Below, in pieces: positions 51,869 to 59,935 of a stretch of 64,000 bases of DNA. Origin of the DNA: UBA5336 sp964492485. GTDB taxonomy: Bacteria > Pseudomonadota > Alphaproteobacteria > Caulobacterales > Hyphomonadaceae. Position 1 is the stretch's first letter; every line of letters starts with the position of its first letter. Made by a program: the position numbers and the translations under genes. The notes beneath the pieces were generated by a model. It was given only the letters and a program-made list of their open reading frames with translations. It was not told the DNA's origin and did no database searches. The DNA lies in contig CAZBKM010000006.1 in assembly GCA_964492485.1 (NCBI GenBank), positions 62,001 to 126,000 of the forward strand. Reading direction: 5' to 3'.

Positions 51869-53545
51869 ATGTCGATGTTTCGTCCTCTTCTGCCCCATCA
51901 CGGGATTGCGGCCGGGTTCAGCCTGGTCGCGAACCTGCTGCTGCTGGTGTCGCCGCTCTACATGCTCCAGGTCTATGACCGGGTGCTTGTGTCGGGCTCG
52001 CGGGCGACGCTGATCCTGCTCAGCGGGCTCGCCCTCGGTCTGCTGGTCGCCTATGGCTTTGCCGAGGCCGGCCGGCGGCGCGCCATGGCGATGGCGGGCG
52101 TCGATCTGGGCCAGGCGCTGGGGCCAAGGCTGCTTCGCATGGATCTCATGGAGACCGACGCCAGCGGCCGGGCGCGGAAGGATTTCGGCGATCTCGGCAC
52201 GCTGCAGACCTTCCATGCCCAGGGGCTGGTCCTGCCCCTGCATGACCTGCCCTTCACCCCGATGTTCCTGGCGGCCATGTTCCTGATCCACCCCTGGATC
52301 GGCTGGCTCGGCGTGGCGGGCGCGCTCGTCCTGCTCGCGCTTGCGACCCTGTCCGACCTCACCTCACGGGCCACCGTGCGGGCCGCCACCGAGGCGGAGC
52401 TGACCAGCCAGGCCTTCGTCCAGACCGCCGCGCGCCAGCAGGCGGCCATACAGGGCCTCGGCATGGGCGCGGGCGTGGAGACGCTCTGGCGCCGGTTTGC
52501 CGGGCGGGCCGCGCACCTCTCCCTGGGGGCGACCCAGGCCAGCGGGGCGCTCGCCGCATCGGCACGGGCGCTGCGGAACCTGCTTCAGGTGATGGCGCTG
52601 GGCCTCGGCGCCTGGCTTGTGTTGGCACAGCAGACGACCCCCGGCGCCATCGTTGCCGGCTCGATCCTGCTGGGCCGTGCGCTGGCGCCGATCGACCAGT
52701 CCGTGGGCGCCTGGCGGGCGCTGGTCAAGGTGTGCCAGGCCGCCCAGAGCCTGCGGGCACGGTTCTCCGAGGCCGATGCGTCGCCCGAGGCGATGACGCC
52801 CCTGCCCCGGCCGGCACCGGTCCTCAAGCTCGACTCGCTCGGCATCGCGCCACCCGGACGGCCCTCCCCCCTCGTGCCGAAATTCTCCCTCACCCTGACT
52901 GGCGGCACCGTTGTGGCGCTTGTCGGGCCGAGCGGTGCGGGCAAGTCGACCCTGCTGACGACGCTGGCCGGGGTCTGGCGCCCGCATGACGGAACGGTCA
53001 GCCTCGGCGGCCGCGACATGCATCTCTGGCCGGCCGACGATCGCGGGCGGCATGTAGGCTATGCGCCCGACACCGCGGATCTCCTGCCAGTGACCGTCGG
53101 ACAGAACATCGCCCGCCTGGCCAGGGTCGAATGCGGCGAGGTGTATCGCCAGGCACACGCCCTCGGCCTGCACGAGACGCTGCTTGGCCTGCCCTTGGGC
53201 TACGACACCCCGGTCGGTCCCGGTGGGGCGATGCTGTCGGCGGGCCAGCAGCAGGGCGTGAGCCTGGCGCGCGCCTTCCTGGGCGATCCTGTGCTTCTGC
53301 TCCTGGACGAACCGTCGACCCATCTCGATGAGGTGCGGGTGACGGCGCTGTGCCGCGAGATCGCCGCGGCCAGGGCACGCGACGCAATCGTCATCCTCGC
53401 CACCCACGATCCGCGTCTCATCGACGTCGCCGACCAGGTCGTGCTCTTCGACCCGCCGAGCCTGCAACGCCTCTCCGCCAAGGCGTTCCGCGAACGGCGC
53501 GGGAGCAAGGTGCCGGTCTCCATTCCCGCAAGCGAGCTGGGCTGA
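51869..53545 (+). CDS. Type I secretion ABC transporter (permease-ATPase fusion)
   Basis: A 558-residue PrtD/LapB-like inner-membrane exporter without an N-terminal C39 peptidase domain. The membrane domain covers residues 1-290, with helices near 13-33, 46-64, 130-162 and 240-270. The nucleotide-binding domain has Walker A GPSGAGKST (353-361), an unusual ABC signature LSAGQQQ (456-462; usually LSGGQ), Walker B VLLLLDEP (Asp480, Glu481) and H-loop ILATHD. It starts 3 nt after the adhesin stop, and its stop overlaps the adaptor start (TGATG). It should form the tripartite channel with the HlyD and TolC-like proteins encoded next and export the adhesin. Confidence 0.93.
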   Translation: MSMFRPLLPHHGIAAGFSLVANLLLLVSPLYMLQVYDRVLVSGSRATLILLSGLALGLLVAYGFAEAGRRRAMAMAGVDLGQALGPRLLRMDLMETDASGRARKDFGDLGTLQTFHAQGLVLPLHDLPFTPMFLAAMFLIHPWIGWLGVAGALVLLALATLSDLTSRATVRAATEAELTSQAFVQTAARQQAAIQGLGMGAGVETLWRRFAGRAAHLSLGATQASGALAASARALRNLLQVMALGLGAWLVLAQQTTPGAIVAGSILLGRALAPIDQSVGAWRALVKVCQAAQSLRARFSEADASPEAMTPLPRPAPVLKLDSLGIAPPGRPSPLVPKFSLTLTGGTVVALVGPSGAGKSTLLTTLAGVWRPHDGTVSLGGRDMHLWPADDRGRHVGYAPDTADLLPVTVGQNIARLARVECGEVYRQAHALGLHETLLGLPLGYDTPVGPGGAMLSAGQQQGVSLARAFLGDPVLLLLDEPSTHLDEVRVTALCREIAAARARDAIVILATHDPRLIDVADQVVLFDPPSLQRLSAKAFRERRGSKVPVSIPASELG

Positions 53546-54942
53546 TGCGCGACCGCGAATCCCCGCCACCCCCTCCCGCCGCCTCGCCGGCCCCTTCTGC
53601 GGCGCCCGCGCCGGCGGCCCCGACGCCAACCGGGCCAGTCGCGGGCGAGGCAAAGTCGGCCACCGCCCGCCTGCTCGGCGACGCGACGGTCCTGATATCC
53701 GGCCTGGTCTGCCTTGTGGCATTCGGCGGCTTCATGGCATGGGCGGCCCTTGCGCCCCTGGCCGAAGGGGTCGTGGCTACGGGCCGCGTCGTGGTGGCGG
53801 ATGACCGGAAGGTGGTACAGCACCTGGAGGGCGGGCTGATCGAGGCCATCCATGTGGCGGAAGGCGACCGCGTGCGCGCCGGCGATGTCCTCGTCAGCCT
53901 GACCAGCGTCAGCGCGCTTGCCGGACGCGACCAGATCGTCCAGCGGCTGGCCAGCCTGCGGGCTGGCGTGGCCCGCGCCGATGCCCTGCTGCTGGGACTG
54001 CCGCAGCTCGCCTTGCCCCGTCCGGAACTGGACGAGCTGGACGACGCAGCCTGGGAGGAGATCGTGCGGCGCCAGACCGCCCTCTTCCGTGACCAGCGCC
54101 TCGCCCACCGGGCAGCGCTCGACCTCCTGGCGAGCCGTCGCGACGGCCTGCGCGTCACGCTCGACAATCTGGCGGCCGAACGCCAGGTGACCGACGACAG
54201 CCTCGCCCGGGTCGCCGAGGACCTGGCGCTGAAACGTCAGCTTCTCGACGAACAGCTCATCGAGCGCGACCAGGTGACGGCGCTGCAGCGCGAGGAGAGC
54301 CAGCTCCGCGCCGAGGCGGCGGGCCTGCAGACGCGACTGGACGAGGCCCGCGCCGCCCTGTCGGGCGTCACCCAGGAGATCCGCCAGACCGAGGCGCGCT
54401 TTCGCGAGGCGGTGAGTGCGGAGCGGCTGGAAAGCCTGGAAGACGCCAGCCGCCTGACGGAGGAGCTCGGCGCGGCGCAGGATGTGGTCAACCGCACTCT
54501 GGTGGTGGCTCCGCAATCGGGCAAGGTGCTCAACCTCGCCTTCCGCACCGTGGGCGGCGTGGTCGGTCCCGGCGAACCGATCCTGGAAATCGTGCCGGAG
54601 GACGACACGCTGGTCGCCCTGCTGGAGATCCTGCCCACCGACCGTGACGATGTCGCCCCCGGCCAGGTGGTCCGCGCGCGGCTGTCGGGCATGGACAGCT
54701 GGGCGTCAGTGCCGATCGAGGGCGACGTCCTGGACGTCAGCGCGGACCTGAAGACCTCAGCCGACGGTCGGTTCAGCTTTTACGAGGCCCGGGTGACCCT
54801 TGCAGCACGGCCCGAGGGCGAGACCCCGCCACGTCCGGGGATGCCGGTCGAGGCGTTCATCGAGTCCGGACGCACGCGCACGCTGTTCGATTATCTGCTC
54901 GAGCCCATCGTCGCCACCTTCCGCCGCGCCGTGCGCGAATAG
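53545..54942 (+). CDS. HlyD-family type I secretion membrane fusion protein
   Basis: A 465-residue periplasmic adaptor. The cytoplasmic N-terminus is a Pro/Ala-rich tail (residues 1-35), then one membrane helix (47-69). A split lipoyl domain follows (GRVVVADDRKVVQHLEGGLIEAIHVAEGDRVRAGDVLV and VVAPQSGKVLNLAFRTVGGVVGPGEPILEIVPEDD) around long coiled-coil hairpins (about 150-320), with a C-terminal beta-barrel region ending near the family signature G(M)PVEAFI. The ATG shares a base with the transporter stop. The Pro/Ala-rich tail is unusual in its low complexity. Confidence 0.94.
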   Translation: MRDRESPPPPPAASPAPSAAPAPAAPTPTGPVAGEAKSATARLLGDATVLISGLVCLVAFGGFMAWAALAPLAEGVVATGRVVVADDRKVVQHLEGGLIEAIHVAEGDRVRAGDVLVSLTSVSALAGRDQIVQRLASLRAGVARADALLLGLPQLALPRPELDELDDAAWEEIVRRQTALFRDQRLAHRAALDLLASRRDGLRVTLDNLAAERQVTDDSLARVAEDLALKRQLLDEQLIERDQVTALQREESQLRAEAAGLQTRLDEARAALSGVTQEIRQTEARFREAVSAERLESLEDASRLTEELGAAQDVVNRTLVVAPQSGKVLNLAFRTVGGVVGPGEPILEIVPEDDTLVALLEILPTDRDDVAPGQVVRARLSGMDSWASVPIEGDVLDVSADLKTSADGRFSFYEARVTLAARPEGETPPRPGMPVEAFIESGRTRTLFDYLLEPIVATFRRAVRE

Positions 54943-54953
54943 GTACACCGCTC

Positions 54954-56345
54954 ATGTCCCCCCTTTACCGATACCTGTCCGGCCGATGCCGGGGCGTGCT
55001 TGCAATGGCCGGTTTGGCCAGCCTCGCCGTGACGGCGCCGGGGGCTGACTTGTCAGCCGCGTGGGCGCAGGGTGTCGCTGGATCCGGGACCGGCACGGCA
55101 CGGATCGCGCCTGCCGCGCCCGGCACCTGCGTCAATCTGGACAATGCCGTGCGTACCGGCCTGGTGGCCAGCCCCGCGCTGGGCGAAGCGGAGGCGGCCG
55201 TCCAGGCGTCTGCGGCCCGGCTGGACCAGATCCTTGCCGCCGGGCGACCCCAGCTTTCGGTCTACTCGCGCGCGGCGGACGGCGAGATCGGCCTGACCAC
55301 CGGGCGGACGGACAACCAGGCCGGCGTCGTCGTCAGCTATCGCCTGTTCGATTTCGGCAAGACCCGGTTCCAGCGCCTGGCGGCGGAGGCCCGTCTGGCC
55401 GCCTCCCGCGCCGGACGCCAGGAAAGCCGTCTGGAGGAAGCCGCCGCCATCGCCGAGGCCTTCCTCAACGTTCTGGAGGCCCGCGAGGCCCTGGCAGCGG
55501 CCGAAGCGCGGGAAGCCCGGTTCGAGGCCCTGGCCGGCGACCTGCCGCGCCAACTGGAAACCGGTGTGGTGACCGCCCAGACCGCTGCAGGCATCCGCGC
55601 CGATGTGGCTGTGGCGCGGGCAAACCGCGTGGATGTGGCCCTCAGCCTGTCCGAAGCCGAGGTGCGTTTTCACACGCTCATCGATGCACGGATCGACGCC
55701 TGCCCGGGCACGGATGATGTGGATGCCCTGCTGGTCGGGCGTCTGCCGCCCCCCGATGCGGATCTGGAAGGCGTGGCCCTCGACGCCTCGGCCCGCCGGG
55801 CACGCCTGAAGGCCGAGGAAGCTGCGGCCCGAAACGAGGTCATCCGCGCCAAGCGGGCCAACCTGCCGACCCTGGACGTCGAAGCCGCCGCCGCTCAGGT
55901 CTATGATGAGGTGCTGGAGACCTGGAATGACGGAAACCGCATCGGCCTCGCCTTCTCCACGCCCCTTTACTCCGGTGGCGGGCAGCTTGCGCGCACGGCG
56001 GAAGCGCGGGCCGAAGTCCGCACGGCCGAACTCAACCGGGCGCGGCTCGAACGGGACCTGCGTGAGGCGGTCCGTCTGAACCGCGCCAGGCTGGTCGCCG
56101 CTGCAGGGCTGGCGGACGCACGGATCGCGGCGCGTGACAGTCTGGACGTGGAACGCCAGGCGCTCGGCAGGGCATTCGAACTGGGCCAGACCCCCTATCG
56201 CGAGGTTGCCCGCGCGGAGGCGGACTACCAGGCCGCCGTCATGGACGCGATCGAGGCGACCTATGCGGCCCGTCAGGCGCGCCTTGCCCTGCTTTACCTC
56301 GTCGACCGTATTCCAGGCGCCGACACGCCCGAGCGCGCGGACTGA
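54954..56345 (+). CDS. TolC-family outer membrane efflux/secretion channel
   Basis: A 463-residue outer-membrane factor. The N-terminal signal sequence (about 1-39, ending AAWAQ) is followed by two TolC repeats of coiled-coil hairpins: VRTGLVASPALGEAEAAVQASAARLDQILAAGRPQLSVYS, then a second half with YDEVLETWNDGNRIGLAFSTPLYSGGGQLARTAEARAEV. The segment ALGRAFELGQTPYREVARAEADY is the conserved end. It completes the type I secretion machine encoded with the adhesin. It is convergent with metY, only 10 nt between stops. Confidence 0.92.
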   Translation: MSPLYRYLSGRCRGVLAMAGLASLAVTAPGADLSAAWAQGVAGSGTGTARIAPAAPGTCVNLDNAVRTGLVASPALGEAEAAVQASAARLDQILAAGRPQLSVYSRAADGEIGLTTGRTDNQAGVVVSYRLFDFGKTRFQRLAAEARLAASRAGRQESRLEEAAAIAEAFLNVLEAREALAAAEAREARFEALAGDLPRQLETGVVTAQTAAGIRADVAVARANRVDVALSLSEAEVRFHTLIDARIDACPGTDDVDALLVGRLPPPDADLEGVALDASARRARLKAEEAAARNEVIRAKRANLPTLDVEAAAAQVYDEVLETWNDGNRIGLAFSTPLYSGGGQLARTAEARAEVRTAELNRARLERDLREAVRLNRARLVAAAGLADARIAARDSLDVERQALGRAFELGQTPYREVARAEADYQAAVMDAIEATYAARQARLALLYLVDRIPGADTPERAD

Positions 56346-56355
56346 GGCCGACGGA

Positions 56356-57663
56356 TCAGATCGCCGTAAGGGCCTGGTCCAGGTCGGCGATGATGTCGTC
56401 CACATCCTCTATGCCGACCGACAGGCGAACCGTGTCGGGCGCGGCCCCGGCCGCGGTCTTCTGGGCATCGGTGAGCTGGCTGTGCGTGGTGGAGGCCGGG
56501 TGGATGATCAGGGACCGCGTGTCGCCGATGTTTGCCAGATGACTGAACAGCCTGGTGCCTGCCACGAGCTTCACGCCGGCTTCATGCCCGCCCTTGAGCC
56601 CGAAGGTGAACACCGCACCGGCGCCCCGCGGAAGATAGGTCCTTGCCCGGGCCTGGTGCGGATCGCCGTCCAGCCCGGCATAGCGGACCCAGGCCACTTT
56701 CGGATGCGCCTGCAGCCAGCGCGCAACCGCCAGGGCGTTGTCGCAATGCTTCTGCATGCGCAGGGGCAGCGTCTCGCAGCCCGTGAGGAGCAGGAACGCA
56801 TTCATCGGCGACAGGGCCGGCCCCAGATCCCGCAGCGAGAAGGCCCGCGCGGCGATGGCGAACGCAATGTCGACCTCCGCGTGTTGAGGACCCAGGGGCA
56901 TGGCGCCAAAGGCATCCGCGAACACGAGGCCATTATAGAAGGCCTGCGGCTGGGTCATGGTCGGGAACTTCGCCGCATGCGCCTTCCAGTCGAAGCGGCC
57001 GGCGTCGACGATCATCCCGCCGATGGAATTGCCATGCCCCCCGATGAACTTGGTCAGGGAATTCACCACGATATCCGCGCCATGCTCGATCGGCCGGCAG
57101 AGATACGGCGACGCCATGGTGTTATCGACGATGTAGGGAACACCGGCATCATGGGCGATTTTCGCCACGGCGGCCATGTCGGTAACCAGGCCGCCCGGAT
57201 TGGCCAGGCTTTCGGTGAACACGGCCCGGGTGCGGTCATCGATTGCCGCCGCAAAGCTCTCCGGCGCGTCGATATCGGCCCAGGCGACCTCCCAGCCGAA
57301 CTTCTTGAAGGCGTGGGTCAGCTGGTTGATCGATCCACCATAGAGCTGCCGGGCCGCCACGATCCTGGTGCCGGGTTCCATCAGCACATGGGCGCACAAC
57401 ATCTGGGCGGCGTGTCCCGACCCGACGCCGACCCCCATGGTGCCCCCTTCGAGGTCCGCGATCCGGGCTTCCAGTGCGGCAACGGTCGGATTGCCGATCC
57501 GCGAATAGATGTTGCCGAACGCCTTGAGCGCGAACAGGTCGGCGGCATGTTCCGCGCTCTCGAAGACATAGGAGGTGGTCTGATGAATCGGCGTCACCCG
57601 CGATCCGGCCACAGGGTCGGGTGCGGCGCCGGCATGGATGGCACGTGTGGAAAATCCGCTCAT
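56356..57663 (-). CDS. metY: O-acetylhomoserine sulfhydrylase-type enzyme (MetY-like)
   Basis: A 435-residue PLP enzyme. FSTRAIHAGAAPDPVAGSRVTPIHQTTSYVFESAEHAADLF is the characteristic MetY opening, with NIYSRIGNPTVAALE, EPGTRIVAARQLYGGSINQL and the PLP lysine Lys205 in VNSLTKFIGGHGNSIGG. It should make homocysteine from O-acetylhomoserine and sulfide (EC 2.5.1.49 type). The length matches MetY rather than the shorter MetB/MetZ. ATG 57663 is chosen; a longer open frame upstream covers the leader. The leader (57664-57836) holds a hairpin but no riboswitch that I recognise. Confidence 0.9.
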   Translation of the reverse strand: MSGFSTRAIHAGAAPDPVAGSRVTPIHQTTSYVFESAEHAADLFALKAFGNIYSRIGNPTVAALEARIADLEGGTMGVGVGSGHAAQMLCAHVLMEPGTRIVAARQLYGGSINQLTHAFKKFGWEVAWADIDAPESFAAAIDDRTRAVFTESLANPGGLVTDMAAVAKIAHDAGVPYIVDNTMASPYLCRPIEHGADIVVNSLTKFIGGHGNSIGGMIVDAGRFDWKAHAAKFPTMTQPQAFYNGLVFADAFGAMPLGPQHAEVDIAFAIAARAFSLRDLGPALSPMNAFLLLTGCETLPLRMQKHCDNALAVARWLQAHPKVAWVRYAGLDGDPHQARARTYLPRGAGAVFTFGLKGGHEAGVKLVAGTRLFSHLANIGDTRSLIIHPASTTHSQLTDAQKTAAGAAPDTVRLSVGIEDVDDIIADLDQALTAI

Positions 57664-57836
57664 GGTCGATCCCCTCGGCTGGCCGTCTGACAGTCTCTTG
57701 GTTCGTCGGGACGCTAACCGCTCGCTCTGGCGCGAGCCAGCGGAAATTGTCGCAGGCGGCGTCGTGATCCTGACAAGAAGCGGGGATAGTCTCGAACAGG
57801 CTGAATCCATGATTGTCCGTCAGACGGAGCCCGCCC
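57664..57836. promoter_or_regulatory. Divergent promoter region between metY and the PhoX-like gene
   Basis: 173 nt separating divergently transcribed genes. It contains a 6-bp hairpin (GCTCGC/GCGAGC, 57720-57737) about 60 nt upstream of the metY start. I looked for SAM-II or SAM/SAH riboswitch signatures expected before metY in alphaproteobacteria and did not find a convincing match. Promoter elements cannot be placed confidently. Confidence 0.35.
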
Positions 57837-59228
57837 ATGTCCGCCTCACGTCGCCAGTTCCTTCGCCAAGCCACCGCCCTGGCGGCCGCCGCGCCCGGCT
57901 TTGCCGGACTGTCGGCTTGCGCCGTCGACCAGGCCGACGCGGGCAACCCCATGGCCGAAACTCTGGTCCCCGACCCGGAAGGCTGGCTCGACCTGCCGCC
58001 GGGTTTTACCTACACCCGGTTCTCGCTGACGGGTGAGGTGATGTCCGACGGCCTTCTGACCCCCGGGGACCATGATGGGATGGCCGCATTCCCGGTCGAG
58101 GGCGACCCCGACCGATGCCTGCTTGTGCGAAATCACGAGCTCAGCCCCGAACAGTTCGAGATCAGCGCCTTTGCCGGCGGCGGGTCTCTGGCGCCGGATC
58201 TGATCTACGATCGCGATGGCCAGGGGCGGCCCCATGCGGGGGGCACCACGACCCTGCTCTACAATCTCCGTACGCGGACGCTGGAGCGAAGCCACCTGTC
58301 GCTCGCCGGTACCGAACGCAACTGTGCCGGTGGGCCAACCCCCTGGGGAAGCTGGCTGACCTGCGAGGAAACGCTCACGCGCGCCGGCGGTTCGGCGGAA
58401 CGCGATCATGGCTATGTCTTCGAAGTGCCCGCCTCTGCGACGGGCGCTGTGGCTCCCGTCGCGCTGACCGCCATGGGCCGGTTCAATCACGAAGCCTGCG
58501 CGGTCGATCCCCGTACGGGCATCGTCTACCAGACCGAAGACGAGGCAGACGGACTGATCTACCGCTTCCTGCCCAACAAGCCGGGTGAACTGTCCCGTGG
58601 CGGCCGGCTGCAGGCGCTGGTCCTTATGGGGGCCGAGCGCGCCGATACGCGCAACTGGGGCGAAGGCGACACGATCCCCGCCGGCGAAGCGCTGGCCGTG
58701 CGCTGGATCGATCTCGCGGCGACCGACAATCCCGACAACGACCTGGCACAGCGCGGTTTTGCGGCGGGCGCCGCACGGTTCGCGCGGGGCGAGGGCATGG
58801 CCTGGGCCATCGACACGGCCGGCGCGTCTGTCTACTTCGCCTGCACCTCGGGCGGACCGGCCCGCGCCGGACAGATCTGGCGCTACGAACCAAGCCCCCA
58901 TGAAGGCACCCCGCGCGAAGCGGAGGCCCCGGGCCGGTTGGTCCTGCACTATGAGAGCGCGCGCCGGGCCGATGTGGACATGTGCGACAACATCGTCGCG
59001 GCGCCCTGGGGTCATCTGATCCTTTGCGAAGATGGCAAGGCCGACGAATATGTGAAGGGCCTTGCACCCGACGGTCGCCTCTATCCGATCGCGCGCAACG
59101 CCCATCCCGACAAGTCGGAGTTTGCGGGCGCCTGCTTCGCCCCCGATGGCGAGACGCTGTTCGTCAACGTGCAGTCGCCGGGCGCGACCTATGCCATACG
59201 CGGCCCCTGGGCACAGATTGCGGTCTGA
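57837..59228 (+). CDS. Tat-exported DUF839/PhoX-like phosphatase family protein
   Basis: A 463-residue protein starting with a twin-arginine signal (SRRQFLRQATALAAAAPGFAGLSACA), possibly with a lipobox-like Cys. The DUF839 beta-propeller follows (FPVEGDPDRCLLVRNHELSP, RNCAGGPTPWGSWLTCEET, GRFNHEACAVDPRTGIVYQTEDEADGLIYRFLP, CDNIVAAPWGHLILCEDGKADEYVKGL). These are hallmarks of PhoX-type Ca/Fe phosphatases and their relatives; phosphatase activity is likely but unproven. The start at ATG 57837 makes the Tat motif N-terminal; a TTG at 57813 would extend it by 8 residues. Confidence 0.85.
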   Translation: MSASRRQFLRQATALAAAAPGFAGLSACAVDQADAGNPMAETLVPDPEGWLDLPPGFTYTRFSLTGEVMSDGLLTPGDHDGMAAFPVEGDPDRCLLVRNHELSPEQFEISAFAGGGSLAPDLIYDRDGQGRPHAGGTTTLLYNLRTRTLERSHLSLAGTERNCAGGPTPWGSWLTCEETLTRAGGSAERDHGYVFEVPASATGAVAPVALTAMGRFNHEACAVDPRTGIVYQTEDEADGLIYRFLPNKPGELSRGGRLQALVLMGAERADTRNWGEGDTIPAGEALAVRWIDLAATDNPDNDLAQRGFAAGAARFARGEGMAWAIDTAGASVYFACTSGGPARAGQIWRYEPSPHEGTPREAEAPGRLVLHYESARRADVDMCDNIVAAPWGHLILCEDGKADEYVKGLAPDGRLYPIARNAHPDKSEFAGACFAPDGETLFVNVQSPGATYAIRGPWAQIAV

Positions 59229-59285
59229 CGGTCCCGGCCGGCCCGACCGCATTGATACGCGCCGGGCCAGCGCCATCTCCAGGCC

Positions 59286-59486
59286 ATGCGGAAGCTCCTG
59301 ATCGCGCTCGGTCTGCTCTTGCTGGTGGCAGGTCTTGCCTGGCCCTGGCTGCAGCATCTGCGCCTCGGCCACCTGCCGGGGGACCTGTCGATTCAGGTGG
59401 GCGAGGCGCGCCTTTACATTCCCCTCGCCACATCGCTGCTCTTCAGCCTGGTCCTGAGTGCAGCCCTCTGGCTCATGAGCCGCTAG
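59286..59486 (+). CDS. DUF2905 small membrane protein
   Basis: A 66-residue protein with two hydrophobic helices (LLIALGLLLLVAGLAWPWL and TSLLFSLVLSAALWLM) flanking the conserved LGHLPGDLSIQVGEARLYIPLATS segment that defines DUF2905. Function unknown; inner-membrane location expected. It follows the PhoX-like gene by 57 nt on the same strand. A mosaic repeat begins at its stop codon. Confidence 0.85.
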   Translation: MRKLLIALGLLLLVAGLAWPWLQHLRLGHLPGDLSIQVGEARLYIPLATSLLFSLVLSAALWLMSR

Positions 59487-59690
59487 AGCATCTTCTAGCG
59501 AAGTGGGCACCGGTTCGCGCTAAGAAAATGCTCAAGAACAGGAACATAGCGCATCCTCACTGACTCCGATCGACTTGAAGATGCGCTAGAGCGACTTAGG
59601 AGCAAACGGTTTCGGTTGCAAACGGGGATTTGCGCAAGACCAATGATGTAACGCGACGGTCTGGAGTCAAACGAAAGATCGGCGCTTTGG
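59485..59690 (+). repeat. Full mosaic repeat R1+R2+R3
   Basis: The most complete copy in the window. R1 (AGCATCTTCTAGCGAAGTGG then GCACCGGTTCGCG, closing with AAGAAAATGCT) is followed by R2 (GGAACATAGCGCATCCTCAC ... GACTTGAAGATGCGCTA) and R3 (GGAGCAAACGGTTTCGGTTG ... GCGCAAGACCAATGATGTAA ... GCGACGGTCTGGAGT). R3 recurs at 62.04-62.13 kb with high identity. The short reading frames here (for example at 59630-59908) start inside R3 and are not protein-like. Confidence 0.9.
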
Positions 59691-59935
59691 AGTATCTGTC
59701 TTGGTCAAGCCACTCTTGGAGACCATTCGGGGTCGTCCCGGCGGAGTCCCATGCGAAAGCCAACTGGCGTGATCGGAGGCGAACCGGTTACGGCGTCCGC
59801 CTATGGCGGACCCTGACCAGAGCAGAAATCCAGGGACTTTCCAGGGTGTTAAGCGGAAGACAAAACCTTCCGTCTCGTATTGCCCGCATCTTAAGCCATC
59901 CGCATTAGGACCAACCCCGATTGAGGGGTGCGTGC
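59691..59935 (+). other. Non-coding leader upstream of the GGDEF-EAL gene, two hairpins
   Basis: 245 nt with no convincing gene and lower GC than its surroundings. Two clean stem-loops are visible: GTCCGCC/GGCGGAC with a 3-nt loop (59795-59811) and CGGAAG/CTTCCG with a 7-nt loop (59854-59872). This could be a structured 5' leader. No c-di-GMP riboswitch consensus is recognised. Confidence 0.45.

Noticed and set aside
57664..57836. SAM-responsive riboswitch before metY
   Set aside because: The GCUAAAA-type SAM-II core and SAM/SAH consensus were not found; only a short hairpin is present.
59630..59908. Short plus-strand ORF after DUF2905 (and an opposing minus-strand frame)
   Set aside because: Begins inside repeat block R3, which also occurs at 62 kb. 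The sequence is not protein-like and lacks a ribosome site.
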